Below are positions 53,286 to 63,088 of a stretch of DNA of 64,000 bases, piece after piece (the first letter of the stretch is position 1; the number at the start of each line of letters is the position of its first letter). Under the pieces are notes generated by a model. That model had not been told where the DNA came from, made no database searches, and saw only the letters and a program-made list of their open reading frames with translations. The stretch covers positions 310,001-374,000 of the forward strand of contig NZ_CP086615.1 in assembly GCF_020883455.1 (NCBI RefSeq), given 5' to 3'. The position numbers and the translations under genes were made by a program. This DNA is from Spiribacter halobius. GTDB lineage: Bacteria > Pseudomonadota > Gammaproteobacteria > Nitrococcales > Nitrococcaceae.

Positions 53286-54974
53286 TCAGTCGAACAGGTC
53301 CTTGTCGGTGACCGCGCCGTAGGCGGCGGAGCTCACGAGCTTGGCGTACTTGCCGAGGACGCCGCGGCGGTAATTCGGCGGCCGGGGCTGCCAGGCCTCG
53401 CGGCGACGGGCGATCTCGGCCTCGTCGACGTCCAGCTGCAGCAGGTTGCGGTCGGCGTCGATGGTGACGGAATCACCTTCCTCCACCAGGGCGATGGTGC
53501 CGCCCGCCGCCGCCTCCGGGGCGACGTGACCCACCACCATGCCGTAGGTGCCGCCGGAGAAGCGGCCGTCGGTGATCAGCCCCACGGTGTCCCCGAGGCC
53601 ACGGCCGATGATGGCCGAGGTGGGGGCGAGCATCTCGCGCATGCCCGGGCCGCCGCGCGGGCCCTCGTAGCGGATGATGATGACGTCGCCGTGGCGGATG
53701 CGGTCCGAGAGGATGGCGTCCATGGCCTCCTCCTCGGAGTCGAACACCCGCGCCGGGCCGGTGATCTGGCGCTTCTTGATGCCCGTGACCTTGGCCACCG
53801 CGCCCTCCTCGGCAAGATTGCCGCGCAGGATGGCGAGATGGCCGTGCTCGTAGAGCGGGTCCTCGAAGCGGTGGATGATGTCCTGGCCCGTCGGCGGGTC
53901 CGACGGCACGTCCGCGAGCTGCTCGGCCACGGTGCGCCCGGTGATGGTAAGGCACTCGCCGTGCAGCAGGCCGCGGGCGAGCAGCATCTTCATGACCTGG
54001 GGCGTGCCGCCCACCTCGTGGAACTCGCTGGTGACGTAGCGCCCCGAGGGCTTCAGGTCACAGAGCACCGGCACCTTCCGGCGGATCGCCTCGACGTCGT
54101 CGATGGAGAAGTCCACCTCGCAGGCGTTGGCGATGGCGAGCAGATGCAGCACCGCGTTGGTGGAGCCGCCGAGCGCCATGATCACGGCGAAGCCGTTCTC
54201 GAAGGCCTCGCGGGTCATGATCTGGCGCGGCAGACGCTGGTGGTGGATGGCGTCCACCAGCACCTCGGCGGCCCGGGCGGCCACCTCCCGAGCGTCGTCG
54301 TCCTCGGCGGACACCGTGGAAGACCCCATCAGGCTCATGCCCATGGCCTCGAAGGCGCTGGACATGGTGTTGGCGGTGTACATGCCGCCGCAGGAGCCGG
54401 CGCCGGGGCAGGCGTTCATCTCCACGCCCTTGAGGTCCTCCTCGGAGAGGTTGCCGGCGGCGGCCTGGCCCACGGCCTCGAAGGCGCTGACGATGGTGAG
54501 GTCCTGGCCCTTGTAGCGCCCGGGCTTGATGGTGCCGCCGTAGACGAAGATCGCCGGGATGTTCAGCCGGGCGATGCCGATCATCGCACCGGGCATGTTC
54601 TTGTCGCAGCCGCCGGTGGCGAGCACTCCATCCAGGCTCTGGCCGTTGCAGACGGTCTCGATGGAGTCCGCGATCACCTCGCGGGAGACCAGCGAGTACT
54701 TCATCCCCTCCGTGCCCATGGAGATGCCATCGGAGATGGTGATGGTGCCGAAGGTCACCGGCATGGCGCCGGCGCCCTTGAGGGCCTCGGCGGCACGCTC
54801 GGCCTGGGCGCCGATGCCGAGGTTGCAGGGCGTGATGGTGCTATGCGCGTTGCCGACGCCGACGATGGGCTTCTGGAAGTCCTCGTCGCGGAAGCCCACG
54901 GCGCGCATCATCGCGCGGTTCGGCGTGCGGGCGAGGCCCTCGGTGGTGATACGGCTGCGGCGGTTGTCGGCCAT
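53286..54974 (-). CDS. ilvD: Dihydroxy-acid dehydratase
   Basis: A 562-residue Fe-S dehydratase for valine, leucine and isoleucine synthesis. Cluster Cys residues are in [10 protein letters not shown] and [16 protein letters not shown]. The carbamylated-Lys/Mg region and C-terminal [12 protein letters not shown] and [19 protein letters not shown] are typical. The length fits the [2Fe-2S] 560-residue type. An AGGAG lies 10 nt before the ATG. It is transcribed alone. No branched-chain attenuator was recognised in the 162 bp upstream. Confidence 0.96.
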   Translation of the reverse strand: MADNRRSRITTEGLARTPNRAMMRAVGFRDEDFQKPIVGVGNAHSTITPCNLGIGAQAERAAEALKGAGAMPVTFGTITISDGISMGTEGMKYSLVSREVIADSIETVCNGQSLDGVLATGGCDKNMPGAMIGIARLNIPAIFVYGGTIKPGRYKGQDLTIVSAFEAVGQAAAGNLSEEDLKGVEMNACPGAGSCGGMYTANTMSSAFEAMGMSLMGSSTVSAEDDDAREVAARAAEVLVDAIHHQRLPRQIMTREAFENGFAVIMALGGSTNAVLHLLAIANACEVDFSIDDVEAIRRKVPVLCDLKPSGRYVTSEFHEVGGTPQVMKMLLARGLLHGECLTITGRTVAEQLADVPSDPPTGQDIIHRFEDPLYEHGHLAILRGNLAEEGAVAKVTGIKKRQITGPARVFDSEEEAMDAILSDRIRHGDVIIIRYEGPRGGPGMREMLAPTSAIIGRGLGDTVGLITDGRFSGGTYGMVVGHVAPEAAAGGTIALVEEGDSVTIDADRNLLQLDVDEAEIARRREAWQPRPPNYRRGVLGKYAKLVSSAAYGAVTDKDLFD

Positions 54975-55136
54975 GATGCTCTGCTCCTGGTGAACTGGCG
55001 GCCCCGGGCGGTGACGCGCAGGAACACTTCCCGGCGGGTCGGTAACCCGGCAAAATACGAGAGCGGCGCCGATCTGGCAACGCAGCCCTGATGGCCGCCG
55101 CCCGCTCCCGCCCCACGCCTGCGGAGGCCGTGGCCC

Positions 55137-55451
55137 ATGCGCGTCGACCCGCCCCTGATCACCGGCCTCCCGGCGCCCCGCCTGCGGGGCCCGGCAACCG
55201 TCGCGCCGGGGGGCAGCGAGCCGCGGCGCCCCCAGGCACCGACACCACCGGAGCGCACGCCGGTCCCGGCCGCCGTCACCGATCGCCTGCCGAGCGCCCG
55301 CCTGGCCGCCCTGCGCATCGCCGACCCGCGCCGTGACGGCGCCGACCCCCGCCCCGAGCCACCGGCACTGCGCGCCTTCCGCACGGTCGAGACCTTCGAC
55401 GGCGGCGCCGAGCTCCTCACCCGCGGCGGACGTATCGATCTCTCGGTCTGA
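55137..55451 (+). CDS. Pro/Arg-rich small protein of unknown function
   Basis: A 104-residue protein with a low-complexity Pro/Arg/Ala N-terminal two thirds and a more regular end ([19 protein letters not shown]). It has no signal peptide or membrane helix. The coding assignment rests on an uninterrupted frame with suitable GC3 and on resemblance to short Pro-rich proteins I recall in related genomes, so it is uncertain. The following 263 bp to zapE contains nothing I recognise. Confidence 0.45.
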   Translation: MRVDPPLITGLPAPRLRGPATVAPGGSEPRRPQAPTPPERTPVPAAVTDRLPSARLAALRIADPRRDGADPRPEPPALRAFRTVETFDGGAELLTRGGRIDLSV

Positions 55452-55714
55452 GCGACGGACGCCGCTCCCTGCGCTTCCCGCCCGTAACCGTCTGGCCGAA
55501 TGGGTCTGTTACGGGGTGATCACGGAGGCCGATGGGCCGCGATGCTGCGGGCGACGACCCGGCCGTGCCGGGTGCGGGGCCGAACGCCATCACGCCTTTC
55601 GACGAGTCGTCGGCGTACCTGCGGCAGCCCGCCAGCCGGCATGCGATACTCCGGCGCCGGGCGGTGCGGGGGCGCCGCCCGATGATCGTCGTTGCCGTCA
55701 GCGGGGGGGAGCTG

Positions 55715-56815
55715 ATGACCACGCCCCAGGAGCGTTACCGGGCCGATCTCGAGGAATCCGGATTCGTCGCCGATGCCGCCCAGCGCGAGGCCGTAGCGGC
55801 GCTGCAGGATCTCTACGAACGCCTGTGCGCGGCACCCGAGCAGCCCGCCGGCGGGCTGCTCGGGTGGTGGCGCAGGCGGCGCGGCGGCGGGCCGGCGGCG
55901 GAGACCGGGCTCTACCTCTGGGGCGGAGTCGGCCGCGGCAAGACCTACCTCATGGATACCTTTTACGAGTGCCTGCCCTTCCGCGCCAAGCGCCGCCTGC
56001 ACTTTCACCGCTTCATGCGCGCCGCCCACCAGCGCCTGCCCCAGCTGCGCGAGCGCGAGGACCCGCTGCGCCTGCTCGCCCGGGAATGGGCGGCGGAGGT
56101 GCGGGTGCTCTGCTTCGACGAGTTCTTCGTCAGCGACATCGCCGACGCCATGATCCTCTCCGGCCTCCTGCACGGCCTGTTCGAGGAGGGGGTGACCCTG
56201 GTGGCCACCTCCAACGTGCCCCCGGAGGATCTGTACCGCGACGGCCTGCAGCGCGCCCGCTTCCTGCCCGCCATCGAGCTGCTCAAGGCCCATACCCGCG
56301 TGCTCAACGTCGACGGCGGCACCGACTACCGGCTGCGCTTCCTGAGCCAGGCAGAGATCTACCACACGCCGGCGGACGCCCCCGCCGAGGCGGCGCTCGC
56401 CGAGGACTTCGAGCAGATCTGCCCGGACCGGGAGCACGAGAGGGGGCCGCTCTGGATCGAGGGTCGGCGCATCCCGGTACGGGCCCTCGGCGATGGCGTG
56501 GTCTGGTTCGACTTCAGCGCCGTGTGCGAGGGGCCGCGCAGCCAGACGGATTACATCGAGATCGCCCGCCAGTTCCACACCGTGCTGATCTCCGGGGTGC
56601 CGGTGTTCGACCGTCGCCGCGAGGACGCGGCGCGACGGTTCATCAGCCTCGTGGACGAGTTCTACGACCGCGGCGTCAAGCTCCTGCTCTCGGCGGATGC
56701 CCCCGTGGAGCAGCTCTACCAGGGCAGGCGCCTCGGCTTCGAGTTCGAGCGCACGGCAAGCCGGCTCATCGAGATGCGTGCCCACGACTACCTCGCGGCA
56801 CCGCACCGGCCTTAG
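55715..56815 (+). CDS. zapE: Cell division ATPase ZapE (AFG1 family)
   Basis: A 366-residue AAA-type ATPase. Walker A is WGGVGRGKTYLMD (about residue 66-78) and Walker B is VLCFDEFFVSDIADA; sensor-type VATSNVPPEDLY follows. ZapE associates with the Z ring and is linked to low-oxygen and heat survival in E. coli. The start at 55715 is preceded by a GGGGGGAG; the frame is open further upstream but without a ribosome site. It is followed by repeat copy E. Confidence 0.94.
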   Translation: MTTPQERYRADLEESGFVADAAQREAVAALQDLYERLCAAPEQPAGGLLGWWRRRRGGGPAAETGLYLWGGVGRGKTYLMDTFYECLPFRAKRRLHFHRFMRAAHQRLPQLREREDPLRLLAREWAAEVRVLCFDEFFVSDIADAMILSGLLHGLFEEGVTLVATSNVPPEDLYRDGLQRARFLPAIELLKAHTRVLNVDGGTDYRLRFLSQAEIYHTPADAPAEAALAEDFEQICPDREHERGPLWIEGRRIPVRALGDGVVWFDFSAVCEGPRSQTDYIEIARQFHTVLISGVPVFDRRREDAARRFISLVDEFYDRGVKLLLSADAPVEQLYQGRRLGFEFERTASRLIEMRAHDYLAAPHRP

Positions 56816-56887
56816 CCCCAAGGATTCTCGGCTATCGCGGCGCCAGGAATCCGCGGCGCAGGGGGTGTCTTGGCGGCCGTGCCAGGC

Positions 56888-56993
56888 GCGAGGCGGGGCA
56901 GGAGCGCCCGGGACACGCTGTGAATACGTCCCTGTAAGCTCGTAGGCGAGGTCCGTCTCGCCTACGGTCCCGGTCGCTCCTGCCCCGCCTCGC
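56888..56993 (+). repeat. Palindromic core/arm repeat, copy E
   Basis: Arms 56888-56914 and 56967-56993 match at 26 of 27 positions. The core ACGCTGTGAATACGTCCC and inner stem CTCGTAGGCGAG...CTCGCCTACG are nearly identical to copy D, and the arms (GGCGGGGCAGGAGCG) are shared with D too. It fills much of the 344-bp gap 56816-57159. Confidence 0.85.
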
Positions 56994-57159
56994 TCAGCCG
57001 TCGTGGGTGCCCGCCGCCGCGCCGATGCCGGCGGCAGGGACAGCCGAGGCTCGTCGCTGATCCGGCAGAGGGCTGATCGGGGCTTCCGTCGTGTGGCGTG
57101 CTACGTTGTTAGTCTGAGCGGCCTGCAAAGGCGAGCGCCCCCGGCCGGGAGCGAATGGC

Positions 57160-57921
57160 ATGAGCGACCTGGACCGCGTGATCGACGCCCATGGCGGGCG
57201 GGAGCGCTGGCAGGGCATGAGCCGCCTGCTGGCTACGCTCTCCCTCGGCGGCATGGAGTTCGTGGCGCACTTTCAGCCACGGCCGTTCCGCGAGGTGGAG
57301 GTGACCCTCGACCCGCGGGCCTTCCGGGTGACCTGCACGCCGTTCCCCAATCCCGGCTGCGTCGGCGTGTTCGACCCGCAGCGCGTGCGCCTCGAGGACG
57401 AGGACGGCGGCGCGCTTGAGGAGCGCGCCGCGCCCGCACGCATCGCCCGCTCGCTGCGCCACTGGTTCCTCTGGGACAGCCTCGATGTGCTCTACGTCAG
57501 CGGCATGACGCTATGGCATTCGCTGCTGCTGCCGTTGATCCTCGCCCGCTCGGGCGTGGCCTGTGAGCCCCTCGGCCCGGTGACCACCGACGCCGGGCGC
57601 TGGCAGCGCTACGACGTGCGCTTCCCCGCCGACCTGCCTCTCCCGGCCGCCCAGCAGACGCTGTACACGGACGGTGCCGGGGTCATCCGCCGGGTGGACT
57701 ATGCACCCGTCACCTACGGCAGCGTGATGCGGGTGGCGCAGCTGCTGGAGGGGCACGAGTCCGTGGACGGCCGAATCATCGCCACCCGGCAGACGCTGCA
57801 CCCGTGCCTGCCCGGCGGCTACGTCGTGCGGGCGAGTCGCCTCGCCTGGCTCGAGGCCTCGGATCTGCGGGTGGTGGCGGACGCCCCGGGCGGGGCCGAG
57901 AGCGAGCGGGCGCCCTCCTGA
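57160..57921 (+). CDS. Conserved protein of unknown function
   Basis: A 253-residue protein. The opening RVIDAHGGRERWQGMSRL and alternating short strands after it (VTLDPRAFRVTCTPF, RYDVRFPADLPLP, VIRRVDYAPVTYG) suggest a lipoprotein-like half-barrel of the LolA/LppX kind, but no signal peptide or lipobox is present. A hydrophobic LWHSLLLPLILAR segment lies at about residue 118. I do not recognise a named family. It is monocistronic by position. Confidence 0.7.
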   Translation: MSDLDRVIDAHGGRERWQGMSRLLATLSLGGMEFVAHFQPRPFREVEVTLDPRAFRVTCTPFPNPGCVGVFDPQRVRLEDEDGGALEERAAPARIARSLRHWFLWDSLDVLYVSGMTLWHSLLLPLILARSGVACEPLGPVTTDAGRWQRYDVRFPADLPLPAAQQTLYTDGAGVIRRVDYAPVTYGSVMRVAQLLEGHESVDGRIIATRQTLHPCLPGGYVVRASRLAWLEASDLRVVADAPGGAESERAPS

Positions 57922-57948
57922 CGGCGTCCCGACGCGGGATTCCCCGGC

Positions 57949-57970
57949 TTTCCACAGTTCCTGTGGATAA
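57949..57970. other. Inverted pair of DnaA-box-like 9-mers
   Basis: TTTCCACAG (57949-57957) and TGTGGATAA (57962-57970) face each other; the second is a perfect reverse complement of the DnaA box TTATCCACA. CCACAG-TTC-CTGTGG also forms a small hairpin. It is at the start of a 255-bp, locally AT-richer gap (57922-58176) with no gene. Confidence 0.4.
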
Positions 57971-58176
57971 CATTGTGGAGGAACTGGGGGAAGACCCCCG
58001 CGAGCGGCGTGCCGAGGCGCTTCATGTCAATTCGGTGAAGATTTGATCGAAGCCAAAAAGTGCCGGAATATCAGGGCGTTGAGGTTTTCGGGCGGTGCAA
58101 TGGCGGCGCCGGTGGACAAAGCGCGTCAGATCGCGTCGGCATGTGAATAAGTTCGCTTGTCAACCTGTGCGGATGT

Positions 58177-59100
58177 TCAGCGCAGCAGCCCGGAGACATG
58201 CGCCGCGACCCCCCGGCCGAGGGCGCCCAGGTTGTAGCCGCCCTCGAGACTGGACACCACCCTCCCACCGCAGCAGTAGTCGGCGACGGCGACCAGCTCC
58301 TCGGTGATCCAGGCGAAGTCGTCCGTGTCCAGGTTCATGCCGGCCAGCGGATCGTGCGCGTCCGCGTCAAACCCCGCAGAGATGAGCAGCAGCTCCGGGT
58401 CGAATTCCATCAGCGCGCTGATGACCTGCCCGTGGAACTGCTCGCGGTAGGCTGCGGAGTCGGTGCCGCCGGGCATGGGGATGTTGAGCAGGTTGCCGGG
58501 CCGGTTCTCGCGGCGTGTGCCGGTGCCGGGAAACAGCGGATGCTGGTGGGTGGAGACGTAGAGGAAACCCTCGCGCCCGCCGAGCATGGCCTGGGTGCCG
58601 TTGCCGTGATGGACGTCGAAGTCCACCACGGCAACTCGCTGTACGCCGTGGGCGATGCGGGCGTGCAGCGCGCCGACGGCGATGTTGTTGAACAGGCAGA
58701 AGCCCATGGCCCGGTCGGGCTCGGCGTGATGGCCAGGCGGCCGCACCGCGCAGAAGGCGCGCCGCGCCGCCCCGCCCATGACCGCGTCCACCGCCTGGCG
58801 CACGGCACCGGCGGCGCGCAGCGCGGCCTCCGCCGAGCCGGGGCAGACCACGGTGTCGCCGTCCAGATGGCGGTAGCCGATCTCCGGGATGGCGGCGAGG
58901 GTCTCCTCGATGTAGGCGGCATCGTGCACGCGGCGCAGCTCGTCCGGCGTCGCCGCCTCCGCCTCGTGGCGCTGCAGCGCCGCGAACGCCGGCCCTTCCA
59001 GGGCCTTCAGCACCGCCTCGAGACGCGCCGGGCACTCGGGGTGGCCGGGCCCGGTGTCGTGGCCGAGGCCTGCCTCATGGGTAATCAGCCAGGTGGTCAT
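58177..59100 (-). CDS. Histone deacetylase / acetylpolyamine amidohydrolase family protein
   Basis: A 307-residue zinc hydrolase of the HDAC superfamily. RPPGHHAEPDRAMGFCLFNN is split by the catalytic His pair. The zinc ligands are in DFDVHHGNGTQ (Asp, His) and in SAGFDADAHDPLAG (Asp). GGYNLGALG closes the active site. Bacterial members deacetylate acetylpolyamines, acetoin-pathway proteins or acetyl-lysine; the substrate here cannot be told. It ends at a DnaA-box-containing gap. Confidence 0.9.
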   Translation of the reverse strand: MTTWLITHEAGLGHDTGPGHPECPARLEAVLKALEGPAFAALQRHEAEAATPDELRRVHDAAYIEETLAAIPEIGYRHLDGDTVVCPGSAEAALRAAGAVRQAVDAVMGGAARRAFCAVRPPGHHAEPDRAMGFCLFNNIAVGALHARIAHGVQRVAVVDFDVHHGNGTQAMLGGREGFLYVSTHQHPLFPGTGTRRENRPGNLLNIPMPGGTDSAAYREQFHGQVISALMEFDPELLLISAGFDADAHDPLAGMNLDTDDFAWITEELVAVADYCCGGRVVSSLEGGYNLGALGRGVAAHVSGLLR

Positions 59101-59196
59101 GGCCCGTGCGCTCTCCCCCTCGCTCCACGCCGGTCCCTGCCGGCATGCTGACGCCGCCGCGCGGGCGGTGCAAGCCTGCCGGCGGGGCTAGCGGGC

Positions 59197-59628
59197 TCAC
59201 TCGCCGGCGAAGAACCGCTGGCGGAAGCCGATGCGGAACGGGCCGGCCTCGCCGCCCTCGGGGGTAACCTCCACCTCGAAGCGCAGCGCCTGCTCGTCTT
59301 CCACCGGGAAAGTGCCGATGTAGGAGACCCACGCGGACTGGCGTACCTCGCGCATGTCCACCTCCTGCAACCGGTCGTCGGCGTCCCGGGCGAGCGCCTC
59401 GATGCGGGCGGGCACGGCATCGCCGCCGCGCATGACCGTGAGCATCAGCAGGCCGCGGGTGCGGCTGCGGAGGATGTTGTAGGACGCCGCCACCTCGGCA
59501 TTGAGCAGGCGCGTGGGCATGGCGTTGTAGTGGACCTCGTAGTCGCCGAAGCGGTCCGCCTGCTGGGCGGCTGCCGGCAGGGCGAGGAACATGAGCGTCA
59601 GGCCAAACAGCAGGCGCAGCGGGGGCAT
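59197..59628 (-). CDS. DUF4426 periplasmic protein
   Basis: A 143-residue exported protein. A signal peptide ends near LPAAAQ-QADRF. The mature part is a beta-rich domain with FGDYEVHYNAMPTRLLN and an RFRIGFRQRFF-like end (GPFRIGFRQRFFAGE). DUF4426 genes commonly follow metW in gammaproteobacteria, as here. Function is unknown. Confidence 0.88.
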   Translation of the reverse strand: MPPLRLLFGLTLMFLALPAAAQQADRFGDYEVHYNAMPTRLLNAEVAASYNILRSRTRGLLMLTVMRGGDAVPARIEALARDADDRLQEVDMREVRQSAWVSYIGTFPVEDEQALRFEVEVTPEGGEAGPFRIGFRQRFFAGE

Positions 59629-59701
59629 GGGCAGTCTCTCCTTGTCGGGCGGCCTCTGCCCTGTTGAGAGTTCGGGGCCGGGGTGCGAGTTCAGCGCCGT
59701 C

Positions 59702-60304
59702 TCAGGCGCGGCGGAAGCGGTACAGAGCCACTTCCGCCAGCAGGTTCGGCAGCAGCCCGCCGAGCCGTGGCGGCTTGAGCTCGTGGGAGAGCACGCGGCG
59801 CTCGATGATGCGGATGCCGAGCTCCCGGCACAGCTCCTCGAAGTCGTGGATGGTGCACAGGTGGATGTTGGGCGTCTCGTACCAGGCGTAGGCGAGGGCG
59901 CCGCTCATGGGCATGCGGCCGAGGATCGCCAGGTAGTAGCGCAGCCGCCAGTAGGCGAAGTTGGGGAAGGTGACGATGCCCTCGCGCCCCACCCGGAGCA
60001 TCTCCAGCAGCAGACGGTCCGGGCGCTGTACGGCCTGCAGGGTCTGGGTCATCACCACATGATCGAAGGCCTCGGCCTCGAAGTCGGACAGGCCCTGGTC
60101 CAGGTCCGTCTGGATGACATTGACGCCGTTGGCGACGCTCTCGCTGATCTGCTCCGGATCGATCTCCAGCCCGTACCCGGTCACATTGCGGCTCTCGTAG
60201 AGATGGCGCAGCAGATGGCCGTCGCCGCAGCCGAGGTCGAGCACGCGGCTGCCGCTGCCGATCCAGTCGGCGACGATCTGCAGGTCCCGGCGCAGCCCGG
60301 TCAC
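59702..60304 (-). CDS. metW: Methionine biosynthesis protein MetW
   Basis: A 200-residue methyltransferase-fold protein. SAM motif I is [16 protein letters not shown] (about residue 20-35), followed by [11 protein letters not shown] and [10 protein letters not shown]. In related bacteria MetW is required for MetX to act as an efficient homoserine O-succinyltransferase. It starts with GTG at 60302-60304, overlapping the metX stop by 4 bp, so the two proteins are likely made together. Confidence 0.95.
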   Translation of the reverse strand: MTGLRRDLQIVADWIGSGSRVLDLGCGDGHLLRHLYESRNVTGYGLEIDPEQISESVANGVNVIQTDLDQGLSDFEAEAFDHVVMTQTLQAVQRPDRLLLEMLRVGREGIVTFPNFAYWRLRYYLAILGRMPMSGALAYAWYETPNIHLCTIHDFEELCRELGIRIIERRVLSHELKPPRLGGLLPNLLAEVALYRFRRA

Positions 60305-61455
60305 GCTGCCACCTCCGCGGCCACCCGCTGCATGTAGGTGCGGAACACCTGCAGGTACTGCGGCACCGGCATCAGGAAGGCGTCATGCCCGTGGTCCGCC
60401 TCGATCTCGCCGTAGGTCACCGGCTTGTAGGTCTCCAGCAGCGCGCGCACGATCTCCCGGGAACGGGAGGGCGGGAAGCGCCAATCACTGGTGAAGGAGA
60501 GCACCAGGAAGCGCGCCGTGGCGCTGGCCAGCGCCCGGGCCAGACTGCCGCCGTGGGCCGCCGCCGGGTCGAAGTAGTCCAGCGCCTTGGTCATCAGCAG
60601 GTAGGTGTTGGCGTCAAAGCGCTCGACGAAGGACTCGCCCTGATAGCGCAGGTAGCTCTCCACCTCGAACTCCACCTCGTAGTGGAAGTCGTAGTCGTCC
60701 TTGCCCCGGCGCAGCTCGCGGCCGAATTTCTCCCGCATGGCGGCCTCGGAGAGGTAGGTGATGTGGCCGAGCATGCGCGCGAGCATCAGCCCGCGCCGCG
60801 GGATCACGCCCCGGGACTGGTAGCGGCCGTCGTGGAACTCCGGGTCGGAGCGGATGGCCTGGCGGGCGACCTCGTTGAAGGCGATGTTCTGCGCCGAGAG
60901 CCGTGGGGCAGCAGCGATGGCAACCGCATGGGCGATCCGGTCCGGCAGATCCATGGCCCACTGCAGCGCCTGCATGCCGCCGAGGCTGCCGCCGACGACC
61001 GCCGCCCAGCGCTCGATGCCGAGATGGTCCGCGAGTCGCGCCTGGCTCGCCACCCAGTCCCGCACCGTGACCATGGGGAAGTCGGGCCCGTAGGGCTCGC
61101 CGGTCTGCGGATTGGTGCTGGTGGGGCCGGTGGAGCCGTGGCAGCCGCCGAGGTTGTTGCAGCAGACGACGAAGAAGCGATCCGTATCCAGTGGCTTGCC
61201 CGGGCCGATGCAGGCCTCCCACCAGCCCGGCTTGCGGTCGTCGGGGCTGTGGTAGCCCGCCGCGTGGTGCGTCCCGGAGAGCGCGTGGCAGACCAGCACG
61301 GCGTTGCTCGCCGCCGCGTTCAGCGTGCCGTAGGTCTCATAGACCAGCTCGAACCCCGACAGCGTCCGCCCGCACTCCAGCGCCAGCGGCGCCGGAAACA
61401 CGGCGCGCTGCGGCTCGACGAGCCCGACGGAGTCGGCAGGGTAGGTTGCGGGCAT
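60301..61455 (-). CDS. metX: Homoserine O-acyltransferase MetX
   Basis: A 384-residue alpha/beta-hydrolase-fold acyltransferase that activates homoserine for methionine synthesis. The nucleophile Ser is in [14 protein letters not shown], the Asp in [12 protein letters not shown], and the His in ADHGHDAFL. The N-terminal [19 protein letters not shown] is typical. With metW beside it, succinyl-CoA is the likely acyl donor rather than acetyl-CoA. No SAM riboswitch was recognised upstream. Confidence 0.95.
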   Translation of the reverse strand: MPATYPADSVGLVEPQRAVFPAPLALECGRTLSGFELVYETYGTLNAAASNAVLVCHALSGTHHAAGYHSPDDRKPGWWEACIGPGKPLDTDRFFVVCCNNLGGCHGSTGPTSTNPQTGEPYGPDFPMVTVRDWVASQARLADHLGIERWAAVVGGSLGGMQALQWAMDLPDRIAHAVAIAAAPRLSAQNIAFNEVARQAIRSDPEFHDGRYQSRGVIPRRGLMLARMLGHITYLSEAAMREKFGRELRRGKDDYDFHYEVEFEVESYLRYQGESFVERFDANTYLLMTKALDYFDPAAAHGGSLARALASATARFLVLSFTSDWRFPPSRSREIVRALLETYKPVTYGEIEADHGHDAFLMPVPQYLQVFRTYMQRVAAEVAA

Positions 61456-61500
61456 GGACTAGGCAGCCATCCGGTGGACAAAGGCCTGGGATGGTACGAA

Positions 61501-61539
61501 GCCCGCCCGCGGCCGGCAACTGCCCGGCCGCGGGCGGGC
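61501..61539 (-). terminator. 16-bp perfect hairpin between yggT and metX
   Basis: Arms 61501-61516 and 61524-61539 are perfectly complementary over 16 bp with a 7-nt loop. It lies downstream of yggT and 45 bp upstream of the metX start, so it may separate the two units. No U-tract. Confidence 0.45.
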
Positions 61540-61629
61540 AGTTCAAAGTTGACAGTTCAAAGTTCAAAGGCCGGCATGCGTGGTCCGCGGCCAGCGCTTT
61601 GAACTTTGCACTCGGAACTTTGAACTCGC
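61540..61629. repeat. Micro-repeat stem-loop, GTTCAAA class (copy 3)
   Basis: The left arm (61540-61570) is AGTTCAAAGTTGACAG then TTCAAAGTTCAAAGG; the right arm (61595-61629) is CGCTTTGAACTTTGC then GGAACTTTGAAC. A GC-rich hairpin (CGCGCCGCG...CGCGGCGCG, 61627-61649) follows and ends 3 bp before the yggT stop. Confidence 0.8.
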
Positions 61630-61652
61630 GCCGCGCCACGCGCGGCGCGCCG

Positions 61653-62231
61653 CTACATCATCAGGGGTGGCGCCACACGATCCAGCGGCGGCATCACCAG
61701 CATCTTCACCACCTGGATCGCGAGCAGCGCCGCCAGGGGGGAGAGGTCGATGCCGCCGGGCATGGGGATGACCTGGCGGAACGGACGCAGCACCGGTTCG
61801 GTGAGGCTGATGAGGACCGTTGCCGCGGGGTTGTAGCCGTCCGGGTTCACCCAGGAGAGGATGGCGCGCACGATGATGGCGACGAGATAGACGTTCAGCA
61901 GCAGCTCGATCAGCTCCGCCGGCGTGCGCAGGATCAGGTAGTCCGGGCGGGGCGTCACCCCGGCCACCATCATCAGCAGGGCCAGCGCCAGCATCTGCAG
62001 CAGGATCATCAGCACCAGCGCGGAGAGGTCGATGCCGCCCCAGCCGGGGATGAGACGCCGCAGCGGGCGCAGGGGCGCCTGGGTGATGCGCACCAGGAAC
62101 TGCGAGACCGGATTGTAGAAGTCCGCCCGCGCCCACTGCAGCAGGAAGCGCAGCATCACCGCCATGATGTAGAGGCTGAACAGCGTCTCGATCAGGAACG
62201 CGAGCGGGCTGCTGAGGTATCCCGGACCCAT
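61653..62231 (-). CDS. yggT: YggT family membrane protein
   Basis: A 192-residue membrane protein made of two similar halves, each with two helices and the YggT pattern: FYNPVSQFLVRITQAPLRPLRRLIP in parts and GYNPAATVLISLTEPVLRPFR. YggT proteins are linked to turgor or cell-division roles but lack a defined activity. The ATG at 62231 lies 2 bp after the proC stop, so it is cotranscribed with proC. Confidence 0.94.
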   Translation of the reverse strand: MGPGYLSSPLAFLIETLFSLYIMAVMLRFLLQWARADFYNPVSQFLVRITQAPLRPLRRLIPGWGGIDLSALVLMILLQMLALALLMMVAGVTPRPDYLILRTPAELIELLLNVYLVAIIVRAILSWVNPDGYNPAATVLISLTEPVLRPFRQVIPMPGGIDLSPLAALLAIQVVKMLVMPPLDRVAPPLMM

Positions 62232-62233
62232 GC

Positions 62234-63061
62234 CTACTGCTCTCCGAGCATGTCGCCGAGTTCGCCCGCGCGCTCGGCGGCGGTGCGCAGGGCACGGCGG
62301 TAGAGCTCGGGCAGCCCGCCCTCCTCGAGCACCCTGGTGGCGGCCTCCGTGGTGCCGCCCGGCGAGGTGACGCGCTGGCGCAGCTTCGCCGGCTCCTCCT
62401 CGCTCTCCAGCGCCATGCGTGCCGCCCCCAGGGCCGTTTCCAGCGTCAGCAGGCGGGCGGTCTGCCGGGGCAGGCCAAGCTCCGCGCCGGCATCCTCCAT
62501 CGCCTCCATGAGCAGGAAGAAATAGGCCGGGCCGCTGCCCGAGACCGCGGTCACCGCGTCCATCAGCGCCTCGTCCTCGAGCCACTGGGTGATGCCCACC
62601 GCACGCAGCAGCGACTCGGCGAGATCCCGCTGGTCCGCGCTGACGCGCTCGTTGGCGTAGAGCGCGGTGGCGCCCGTCTGCACCAGCGACGGCGTGTTCG
62701 GCATGGTGCGCACCACCGCCACGCCGCCGCCGAGCCAGCGGCTCAGGTCCGCCTCGCGCACGCCGGCGGCGATGGAGATCACCAGTGCCCCGGCCTCGCG
62801 CAGGATGCCGCCGAGGGGCTCGGCCACCTGCTTGACCACCTGCGGCTTGACGGCGAGGACGACGGCATCGGCGCCGCGGGCGGCCTCGGCGTTGTCTTCC
62901 AGGGCGGTGATGCCGAAGCGGTCGGCGAGCTGGCCGCGGCGCTCGGCGTGCGGGTCGGCGACGCGGATGCGGTCGGCGGGGTAGCCGTCCGCCACCAGGC
63001 CGCCGATGAGGCTGCGGGCCATGTTGCCGCCGCCGATGAAGGCGATGATCTTCTCGCTCAC
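62234..63061 (-). CDS. proC: Pyrroline-5-carboxylate reductase
   Basis: A 275-residue NAD(P)H-dependent enzyme that makes proline in the last step of its synthesis. The Rossmann motif is IAFIGGGNMARSLIGG (residues 6-21). VVRTMPNTPSLV and AVSGSGPAYFF are the other signatures, and the C-terminal QRVTSPGGTTEAATRVLEE completes the fold. It starts with GTG at 63059-63061, preceded by GAGAGGAG. The order yggS-proC-yggT is widely conserved. Confidence 0.96.
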   Translation of the reverse strand: MSEKIIAFIGGGNMARSLIGGLVADGYPADRIRVADPHAERRGQLADRFGITALEDNAEAARGADAVVLAVKPQVVKQVAEPLGGILREAGALVISIAAGVREADLSRWLGGGVAVVRTMPNTPSLVQTGATALYANERVSADQRDLAESLLRAVGITQWLEDEALMDAVTAVSGSGPAYFFLLMEAMEDAGAELGLPRQTARLLTLETALGAARMALESEEEPAKLRQRVTSPGGTTEAATRVLEEGGLPELYRRALRTAAERAGELGDMLGEQ

Positions 63062-63088
63062 GGTGGAGTCTCCTCTCTGGCTGCTGGC

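Noticed and set aside
61456-61652. SAM riboswitch upstream of metX
   Set aside because: The gap consists of a 16-bp hairpin and a micro-repeat unit; no SAM-I, SAM-II or SAM/SAH core was recognised.
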